From CAYPAU01 sp964408825 (GTDB lineage: Bacteria; Patescibacteriota; Microgenomatia; Levybacterales; UBA12049): 64,000 bases of DNA. The position numbers were made by a program, and so were the translations under genes. Positions 32,038-38,549 of this stretch are shown piece by piece; the stretch's first letter is position 1, and each line of letters starts with the position of its first letter. Below the pieces are notes generated by a model that had not been told where the DNA came from, did not search any database, and worked only from the letters and a program-made list of their open reading frames with translations. The stretch lies in contig CAYPAU010000001.1 of assembly GCA_964408825.1 (NCBI GenBank), positions 1 through 64,000 of the forward strand, read 5' to 3'.

Positions 32038-32485
32038 GTTTGGGAAATTTTATAATAAGGCATTAAAATTCCTTTCATATCGTCCTCGATCGGAAAAAGA
32101 AATAAGAGATAAGTTAAAAAGCAAAAAAGCTTCTGATTCAATGATTCAAATCATTTTAACAAAACTCAAAGATCAGAAATTTGTTAACGATGAAGAATTT
32201 ACTAAGTGGTGGATCGAGCAGAGGATAACATTCAAACCGAGATCTGTAAGACTCATCAAAATGGAACTTAAGCAAAAAGGAATCGGGCAAGAATTGATAG
32301 ATTCAACATTTGACAATTTACAATTAACAATTAACGATTTGGAATCTGCGAAAAAATTAATCCAGAAAAGATTGAATAAATATAAAAATCTTTCGCGGGA
32401 GGAAAAATTCCAAAAAGTTTCCCGCTTCCTTGCATCCAAAGGATTTAATTACGATGTTATTAAGGAAATTTTTAAAGAAATCTAA
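32030..32485 (+). CDS. recX: Regulatory protein RecX
   Basis: 151 aa, all helical: ALKFLSYRPRSEKEIRDKLKSK, the three-helix RecX repeats, and FLASKGFNYDVIKEIF at the end. Modulates RecA filaments. Residues about 95-107 (FDNLQLTINDLES) are encoded by CAATTTACAATTAACAATTAAC words, an in-frame low-complexity insertion. Confidence 0.88.
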   Translation: MDEFGKFYNKALKFLSYRPRSEKEIRDKLKSKKASDSMIQIILTKLKDQKFVNDEEFTKWWIEQRITFKPRSVRLIKMELKQKGIGQELIDSTFDNLQLTINDLESAKKLIQKRLNKYKNLSREEKFQKVSRFLASKGFNYDVIKEIFKEI

Positions 32486-32646
32486 AAAATTCATTTTTTT
32501 CATTATTCTATCATTCGCGCGAATGTTAGAATAAAATCTTGCAATTTCCAATTGTTAATTTTAAATTAACTTATACTGCATTCAGTATGCGGAGTGGCGA
32601 TTCAAAACTAATTTCTAGTGGCTAGTTGCTAATTGCCAGTTTGTGG

Positions 32647-32765
32647 TATAATTCTTATGAGGCAATAGAATTGTCGCAAAGAGGTTTATTAAAAAATGAT
32701 TTCAAACCCCTTAAAAGACAAATATTTTAAAGACCAAGTTTAGCTTGGTTTTCTTCTATTGTCTT
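32647..32765 (+). promoter_or_regulatory. Promoter and structured leader upstream of rny
   Basis: TATAAT at 32647-32652, with TTGCTA 15 nt upstream. The leader can form a 12-bp long-range stem (32659-32670 with 32754-32765, two G-U pairs) closing over a GGTTT/AAACC stem and an ACCAAG-TTTAG-CTTGGT hairpin followed by TTTTCTTCT. The 5' strand can instead form a local GGCAAT-aga-ATTGTC hairpin. Two exclusive folds beside a terminator-like hairpin suggest attenuation. No known riboswitch recognised. The rest of 32486-32646 shows nothing. Confidence 0.45.
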
Positions 32766-32778
32766 CGATTAAGTTACT

Positions 32779-34026
32779 ATGGCAACACAGAGTTCAGATC
32801 TCATAAAGCTTGAGAAAAAACTTTTTGAGAGGCAAGAAAATATAGAAAAGGAACGGGCTTCTTTAGAAAAACTAAAAGAGGAATATAAAGAGAAGCTTGC
32901 CAAAGCCTCAGGTTTGTCACGCGAGGAAGCAAAGAAAGAACTTATAAAGGAAGTTGAAGAAGAAGAGGCAAAGACTGTTGCCCGAATCATTAAGGAAAAG
33001 GAAGAGGAGGCAAGGCTCACCGCGGACAAGAAGGCTCAGGAAATCTTGACAGACTCTATGCACCATGGGGCCATAGATTATATTCCGGAATTTACTCTTT
33101 CAATAGTTAAAATTCCCGATGAGGACATTAAGGGAAGGATTATTGGTAAAGAGGGAAGAAACATTAGGGCGTTTGAGCAGGCGACGGGGGTTGATGTTGA
33201 TTTGGATGAGGAAGGAATTATCAGACTTTCTTCATTTGATCAAGTAAGACGGGAAATAGCAAGAAGAGCTCTTGAAAAATTGATACGAGATACAAGAATT
33301 CAACCTTTCAGAATTGAAGAGATTGTTGAGCAGACCAAAAAGGAAGTTGAGAAAATAATGTTTGAGGAAGGCGAAAAGCTTGCTCATGAAATTGGGGTTT
33401 TTAATCTATCTAAAGATCTTATCTCGATACTTGGAAGATTTAAATTCAGGACTTCTTATGGGCAAAATTTGATAGTTCATACGCTGGAGGAGACGAAAAT
33501 AGGAGTTCATATTGCTCATGAAGTGGGAGCGAATGTCAATATTGTTCGACTTGGTTGTCTCTTTCATGACATAGGAAAAGTTTTAGAGGGTGAAGGGAGT
33601 CACGTAAAATTAGGCGTTGAATTTCTCAAAAGGCACAATATGCCGGAGGCAGTTATAAATTGCGTATGGGAACATCATGAAGACAAGCCCTTCTCCTCAA
33701 TCGAATCGGTCATAGTTTATATAGCAGATGCTATTTCGGGCGCAAGACCTGGGGCAAGATACGAGGATGTGGAAGCTTACGCAAAGAGGCTTACCGAGAT
33801 GGAAGATATTGCAAAGAAATATGAAGGGGTTGAAGATGCTTATGCTTTTGAGGCCGGGCGAGAGTTAAGAGTAATAATTGATCCGGGAAAATTGGATGAC
33901 GCCCAAACCACCCTTGTTGCTCAGAAAATAAGAGAGGAGGTTGTTAAATCTCTGGCAGTTCCGGGGGAAGTAAAAGTGACAGCCATTCGGGAATTCCGTT
34001 CGATATCCTCAGGATCCGAAAGTTAA
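32779..34026 (+). CDS. rny: Ribonuclease Y lacking the N-terminal membrane anchor
   Basis: 415 aa, about 100 shorter than usual. Residues 8-95 form a charged coiled coil. The KH domain has DIKGRIIGKEGRNIRAFEQATGVD (from residue 116), and the HD domain has GCLFHDIGKVLEGEGSHVKLG with metal-binding His-Asp and WEHHEDK. The canonical N-terminal transmembrane helix is absent, so the enzyme should be soluble or held by a partner. Endonuclease for mRNA turnover. Confidence 0.93.
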   Translation: MATQSSDLIKLEKKLFERQENIEKERASLEKLKEEYKEKLAKASGLSREEAKKELIKEVEEEEAKTVARIIKEKEEEARLTADKKAQEILTDSMHHGAIDYIPEFTLSIVKIPDEDIKGRIIGKEGRNIRAFEQATGVDVDLDEEGIIRLSSFDQVRREIARRALEKLIRDTRIQPFRIEEIVEQTKKEVEKIMFEEGEKLAHEIGVFNLSKDLISILGRFKFRTSYGQNLIVHTLEETKIGVHIAHEVGANVNIVRLGCLFHDIGKVLEGEGSHVKLGVEFLKRHNMPEAVINCVWEHHEDKPFSSIESVIVYIADAISGARPGARYEDVEAYAKRLTEMEDIAKKYEGVEDAYAFEAGRELRVIIDPGKLDDAQTTLVAQKIREEVVKSLAVPGEVKVTAIREFRSISSGSES

Positions 34027-34154
34027 TCTACTTTGCCCATTTTTGATATATTGATCCCACACAACTTGCCTTTCGCCTTTTCAGTATTATTCATACACGG
34101 CTCAAGGCGCGCAGACTTCGGGATCTCGTACCATTTTGATAGCATTTATTGTAC

Positions 34155-34183
34155 TTGACAACTCTTCGTTTTCATTGTATTTT
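34155..34183 (+). promoter_or_regulatory. Promoter of the HU-type gene
   Basis: TTGACA (34155-34160), 17 nt, TATTTT (34178-34183). Leader of about 50 nt ending in a strong GGAGGTGAT ribosome site. Confidence 0.55.
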
Positions 34184-34238
34184 TAATCTAATTCAACATT
34201 GGATTTCCCAACTTAATGCCCAATTGGAGGTGATTTAT

Positions 34239-34511
34239 TTGACCAAAAAAGACCTCACAGAAATAGTAGCAAAGAAAGCAAACCTTACCAGCAAAGCTGC
34301 CAAAGATGCAGTGCAGGCTTTTGTCACATCAATTAGAGATTCACTCAAGAGAGGAGAAAAGGTAGTCATCACGGGATTTGGAACTTTTAGCATAAGAAAT
34401 AGGGTCGAGCGAGTTGGAAGAAATCCCAAGACCGGAGAGAAAATAACAATAGCATCCAGAAAGGCTCCCGGTTTCACCCCAGGCAAAACCTTAAAAAGAG
34501 CAGTAAGATAG
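34239..34511 (+). CDS. hup: HU/IHF-family DNA-binding protein
   Basis: 90 aa from a TTG at 34239, chosen because GGAGGTGA (34226-34233) lies 5 nt upstream and the protein then begins at the canonical (M)TKKDLTEIVAKKANL. Contains FGTFSIRNRVERVGRNPKTGEKITI, the DNA-wrapping arm with the conserved NPKTG, and KAPGFTPGKTLKRAV. Bends and compacts DNA. The leader word GGAGGTGATTTAT recurs before the polybasic ORF at 57636. Confidence 0.93.
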   Translation: MTKKDLTEIVAKKANLTSKAAKDAVQAFVTSIRDSLKRGEKVVITGFGTFSIRNRVERVGRNPKTGEKITIASRKAPGFTPGKTLKRAVR

Positions 34512-34657
34512 GAAATAGATATTAGTTTGAAAGAGGCATACCGAAAGATTCGGGAACTCCCCTTTTTGATATAATTTATAAACCATTGTTTTATTGTTCA
34601 ATTGTTCCATTGCTTTCTCCAATTCCAACAATTTAACAATTTAACAATTGAGCAATC

Positions 34658-35638
34658 ATGAATATTATTTCCGTCTCTCATCTTTCCAAGCATTTCCAGG
34701 TCTTTGAAAAAGAACCAGGTCTCTTAGGTTCGGTAAAATCTTTATTTTCAAGAAAGTATGAAACAAAAAAAGCAGTCGATGATATTTCTTTTGAAATTAA
34801 AGAAGGAGAACTCGTAGGTTTTATAGGACCAAATGGAGCGGGTAAAACAACGACTCTTAAGTGCTTATCGGGCCTTTTATACCCAACGCACGGCAAGATT
34901 TCAGTATTAGGGTTTAATCCGTACGATAGAAAGCCTGAATTCCTAAAAAAAATTGCACTTGTAATGGGACAGAAAAACCAACTATGGTGGGATCTTCCTT
35001 CAATTGACACGTTTGTCTTAAATAAAGAAATTTACGATATTTCAGATGAAAAATTTGAAGAAGTGATGGATGAGCTAACAACTCTTTTAGATACAAAAGA
35101 TACTCTTAAGATTCCTGTAAAAAAATTATCCCTTGGGCAAAGAATGAAAATGGAGCTTATAGCTTCTCTTATTCACACCCCAAAAGTTCTTTTTCTTGAT
35201 GAGCCCACCATTGGGCTTGATGTTGTTATGCAAAAAAACTTGCGGGAATTTATTAAAGAGTACAACAAGCGTTTTAAGGCAACAATTATCTTAACGAGTC
35301 ATTATATGGGGGATGTTGAAGAACTCTGTGAAAGAGTAATAATTATAAATTTTGGGAAACTGGTTTTTGATGGCAAACTTTCTTCTCTTGTTAACAAATA
35401 CGCCCCATATAAGAAAATAAAGGTTTTATTTAAAGGATACGTTGATCCCAAAAGAATTGATGTGCTTGGAGAAATTGACACATTCAAATTTCCGCAGCTT
35501 ATTTTAAATGTTCCAAATGAGAAAGCAAATCATACTGCATCGTCGATTCTTGAAAACTTTGATGTCGAGGATATAACAATCGAGGAGCCTCAGATAGAGG
35601 ATGTAATTGCCAAAGTTTATTCCGAAAGTAAAAAATGA
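34658..35638 (+). CDS. ABC-2 type transporter, ATP-binding protein
   Basis: 326 aa. Walker A GPNGAGKTTT, Q-loop MGQKNQL, signature LSLGQRMKMELIASL, Walker B VLFLDEPTIGLD and switch His in TSHYMGDVEELC. The C-terminal 80 residues form an extra domain typical of drug/polysaccharide ABC-2 exporters. Forms an exporter with the two permeases that follow. The spacer before it is CAATTGTT/AACAATT words; the TGA stop begins the repeat at 35636. Confidence 0.92.
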   Translation: MNIISVSHLSKHFQVFEKEPGLLGSVKSLFSRKYETKKAVDDISFEIKEGELVGFIGPNGAGKTTTLKCLSGLLYPTHGKISVLGFNPYDRKPEFLKKIALVMGQKNQLWWDLPSIDTFVLNKEIYDISDEKFEEVMDELTTLLDTKDTLKIPVKKLSLGQRMKMELIASLIHTPKVLFLDEPTIGLDVVMQKNLREFIKEYNKRFKATIILTSHYMGDVEELCERVIIINFGKLVFDGKLSSLVNKYAPYKKIKVLFKGYVDPKRIDVLGEIDTFKFPQLILNVPNEKANHTASSILENFDVEDITIEEPQIEDVIAKVYSESKK

Positions 35639-35781
35639 CCCATTCGAGGCATTCGACTGAGCAGTTCGACTGTCCTGAGCTCACTGCCGAAGGGCTCAGC
35701 CGAAGTCCAGGCTCAGGGTCATAGTCCTTCGACAAGCTCAGGATTCTGAGTGAAAATCGAAGAATGAGCACAGTCGAATCT
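35636..35781. repeat. Cluster of TTCGA repeats joining ABC ATPase stop to permease start
   Basis: About 146 nt made of at least four TTCGA...CTCAG units (GACCCATTCGAGG, TTCGACTGTCCTGAGC, GGCTCAGGGTCATAGTCC, TTCGACAAGCTCAGG) and ending CACAGTCGAATCT immediately before the ATG at 35782. The TGA of the ATPase gene is in TGACCC at its left edge. Confidence 0.8.
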
Positions 35782-36576
35782 ATGAAAAAATATTTTGTCG
35801 TTGCAAAAAATACCTGGGATGAGGTTTTTACCTATAGAACTAGTTTTGTGATGTGGAGGGTGAGAAATATTATTCAGCTTCTGACAATCTATTTTCTCTG
35901 GTCTGTGGTTATTCCTCCCGGAAAAACTCTTCTTGGATATAGTCATTCATTTATGCTTACCTATATTTTGGGGACAAATCTTGTCGATTCAATCGTGCTC
36001 TCCTCGAGAACCTATGCTGTAGGGGAGGAGATAAACAGTGGTAATCTTATGAATTTCCTCCTTCGCCCTATTAATTATTTTATGTATTGGTTTTCGAAAG
36101 ATATAGGAGATAAGGCAATGAATATAGGCTTTTCAATTATAGAGCTTTCTTTGATTTTTGTAATATTGAAGCCTCCATTTTTTTTCCAGACCGATCTTTT
36201 TTATCTTTCCTTTTTTATTTTTTCTGTTATTTTGTCTCTTGTTCTTTATTTCTTCCTTAATTTTCTTCTGGGGCTCATCGGATTCTGGAGCCCTGAAGTA
36301 TGGGCACCCAGATTTATTTTTATAACTCTTCTTGGTTTTTTTGCAGGATCTTTATTTCCTCTGGATATTCTTCCGAAAACATTGTACGAGATAATGAGAC
36401 TTCTGCCCTTCTCTTATCTTTTATATTTTCCCCTCAAGATTTACTTAGGACAGTTAGGTCTTCGGGAAGTTTTAACGGGTATATTGATGTCTTTTTTTTG
36501 GGTTTTTATAGTTTATCTTATTGTAAAATTCGTCTGGCAAAAAGGTCTTAAAAGTTACACTGCGTATGGAAGATAA
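35782..36576 (+). CDS. ABC-2 family permease, first subunit
   Basis: 264 aa from the ATG at 35782 (MKKYFVVAKNTWDEVFTYR). About six hydrophobic segments, with a long SLIFVILKPPFFFQTDLFYLSF... stretch. Resembles the paired ABC-2 permeases of DUF990/ABC-2_4 type. Overlaps the second permease by 11 nt. Confidence 0.85.
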   Translation: MKKYFVVAKNTWDEVFTYRTSFVMWRVRNIIQLLTIYFLWSVVIPPGKTLLGYSHSFMLTYILGTNLVDSIVLSSRTYAVGEEINSGNLMNFLLRPINYFMYWFSKDIGDKAMNIGFSIIELSLIFVILKPPFFFQTDLFYLSFFIFSVILSLVLYFFLNFLLGLIGFWSPEVWAPRFIFITLLGFFAGSLFPLDILPKTLYEIMRLLPFSYLLYFPLKIYLGQLGLREVLTGILMSFFWVFIVYLIVKFVWQKGLKSYTAYGR

Positions 36577-37366
36577 ATTTAATTTATTTAAATATATAAA
36601 GCTCTGGTTTCGGATGACACTTATGGTTTCACAAAATGCATTTATCTCAAGATTTGGAGCCATACTTTTTGTGATCGGCAAACTTATAAGATTTTCTTTT
36701 TTTCTCTTCTTTCTTCTGATTATTACTTCCCGAACTCAAGCAATACAAGGATACACGCTTTGGCAGGTTATTCTTTTTTATATAACATTTAATCTTATCG
36801 ACAGCCTTGCACAATTTTTCCTTCGCGAGGTTTATAGGTTCAGAAGCTATGTCATAAGAGGGGATTTTGATTATTTTTTGACAAAACCAGTTCCGGTACT
36901 TTTGAGACTTCTTTTTGGCGGAAGTGATATTTTGGATATTCCGATTATCTTACTTTCTTTCGGATTTATTTTTGTTGCACTTTCAAATATTGGTGGAGTT
37001 ACCGTACCCAACCTCTTGATTTATTTGGCACTTCTGATAAACGGATTTGTAATAGCTATGTCTTTTCATATTCTGGTTTTGGCAATTGGAGTTCTTACAG
37101 CAGAGGTTGATAACACACTTTGGCTTTTCAGAGACATTACTCAAATGGGAAGATTTCCAATAGATATTTACAAAAACCCGCTGCGCCAAATAATTACATT
37201 CATAATTCCGGTTGGGATAATGGTGACATTTCCTGCAAAGGCTGCCATGGGACTCTTATCTTTCAACACGGTTTTAATCTCCCTCTTTGTAGGCGGGATA
37301 TCTTTATATTTATCTATAAGATTTTGGAGATTTGCACTAAAGAACTACTCAAGCGCCAGCAGCTAG
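36566..37366 (+). CDS. ABC-2 family permease, second subunit
   Basis: 266 aa, about six transmembrane helices (GAILFVIGKLIRFSFFLFFLLIITS..., LLIYLALLINGFVIAMSFHILVLAIG). The GDFDYFLTKPVPVLLRLLFGG segment parallels GNLMNFLLRPINYF of the first permease, so the two are paralogous half-channels. Last gene of the exporter operon. Confidence 0.85.
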   Translation: MEDKFNLFKYIKLWFRMTLMVSQNAFISRFGAILFVIGKLIRFSFFLFFLLIITSRTQAIQGYTLWQVILFYITFNLIDSLAQFFLREVYRFRSYVIRGDFDYFLTKPVPVLLRLLFGGSDILDIPIILLSFGFIFVALSNIGGVTVPNLLIYLALLINGFVIAMSFHILVLAIGVLTAEVDNTLWLFRDITQMGRFPIDIYKNPLRQIITFIIPVGIMVTFPAKAAMGLLSFNTVLISLFVGGISLYLSIRFWRFALKNYSSASS

Positions 37367-37415
37367 TTGTTTTTTAAATTAAAATTTTGTATTATTGTGT
37401 TCTCCTGCCTGCAAT

Positions 37416-38093
37416 ATGTCCCGCGAATTTGAATTAGAAGTTGAGGTAAGTCAATATCTCGCTAGACAACGACAAAAAGAAGAAGAGAATCGACCTGATT
37501 TAATTTGGCAAGCGAGACAGGCAATTGGCACAGAGACGCTACCTGGTGAATTTCCTGTTGATTTTGTTGAGCAACTTGAACAAACGCCACCAGACTGGCA
37601 AATAGATTTTTCCAAAGAGGGAATCCGTTTCAAAAGAGATTTTCCTTATGAGACGCCATTTTATGGAATGCCGGGTTGGGATGCAGCGAGAATTGTAGTT
37701 AATCTGGATGCGCTTAGGGTTGCAGTCGCTTTTAGAGCTCACTTATTCGATGAACAAGCCGATATGAGAGTTGATGAAGGACTTCTTATTGAAGAGAAAA
37801 AAATCGTAAGTTTTGAAAGAGAAATGGTAGGATGGGGTGTGTATCGATCAGTTTTAGCAGAGATTCATCGGGAAACAGAATCAACAAAAGGTAAAAACGG
37901 ATGTCTGTTCGATCAATGTCAACCAGCATTTAGCCAGTTGCCGTCTTTAGTAAGAGAACTATGCGGAGAAAATTATGGTGCTTTTCTAGAAAACTTTATT
38001 AGAAGGGTAGATGAGGGAGAGATCGATCTAAACACTATGCCGCGACTCTCTCTAGGATGGCCGCTTTTATCACCTTATCACGCAGCAGAATAA
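37416..38093 (+). CDS. Hypothetical protein
   Basis: 225 aa from the ATG at 37416 (MSREFELEVEVSQYLARQRQK); in-frame codons upstream lie over the promoter region, where TATTAT is at 37390. Soluble, acidic N-terminal helix, no recognised domain. Contains a CLFDQCQ motif with two Cys. Independent from the exporter genes. Confidence 0.65.
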   Translation: MSREFELEVEVSQYLARQRQKEEENRPDLIWQARQAIGTETLPGEFPVDFVEQLEQTPPDWQIDFSKEGIRFKRDFPYETPFYGMPGWDAARIVVNLDALRVAVAFRAHLFDEQADMRVDEGLLIEEKKIVSFEREMVGWGVYRSVLAEIHRETESTKGKNGCLFDQCQPAFSQLPSLVRELCGENYGAFLENFIRRVDEGEIDLNTMPRLSLGWPLLSPYHAAE

Positions 38094-38132
38094 AGTTGAT
38101 TAAAATCCTCAACTTTGGTAAAATACACTTTG

Positions 38133-38470
38133 CTCTGGGGAGAAGGACCGCTACTGCTTTCACGGAAAAACATGGAAGCGGAGGAAAGTCCAGACAGCAG
38201 TAAGGAAGGGGACGGAGCGTAAGCTCCGGGCAACCGGTGTCTAAGTTCTTTACTCACGAGCGGAACTTAGAACAGGTCTTGAATTGACAAGACTTGAGAG
38301 TCACAGAGACGAGTGAGAGTGAAACGTTGACAATCCTACCTGCTGCAATCTCAGAACGGTACGTTTACCCCGATTTAATCGGGGTTGAATACTTTCCTTA
38401 CAGGAGTACCAAGTAGAGAGCATAGATAGATTGCGGTGAAAACAGAATCTGGCTTACTCTCTTCCCGGAG
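38133..38470 (+). ncRNA. rnpB: RNase P RNA, bacterial type A
   Basis: P1 pairs CTCTGGGGAG (38133-38142) with CTTCCCGGAG (38461-38470). CR I GAGGAAAGTCC is at 38181-38191 and CR V ACAGAATCTGGCTTA at 38442-38456. About 338 nt. Promoter TTGATT (38096) - 17 nt - TAAAAT (38119-38124). Seven Ts follow P1 directly. A CCCCGA...TCGGGG palindrome sits inside the RNA (38367-38385), and a second copy lies just after it. Catalyses tRNA 5' maturation. Confidence 0.95.
38367..38385. repeat. CCCCGATTTAATCGGGG palindrome inside rnpB
   Basis: ACCCCGATTTAATCGGGGT, matching the copies at 38478-38496 (ACCCCGATTCAATCGGGGT) and 878-894. In the RNA it would form a hairpin arm. Confidence 0.75.
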
Positions 38471-38477
38471 TTTTTTT

Positions 38478-38496
38478 ACCCCGATTCAATCGGGGT
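38478..38496. repeat. CCCCGATTCAATCGGGG palindrome after rnpB
   Basis: Second copy, directly after the T-run that follows rnpB. A TTCGGCTTCGCTCAGG repeat (38521-38545) follows before the convergent helicase gene. Confidence 0.7.
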
Positions 38497-38549
38497 CTAA
38501 TTAACGCTGCAGAGGATTTTGTCCATTCGGCTTCGCTCAGGATAAAATT

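Noticed and set aside
34027..34148. tRNA or leader RNA between rny and the HU-type gene
   Set aside because: No cloverleaf or terminator could be folded from the visible sequence.
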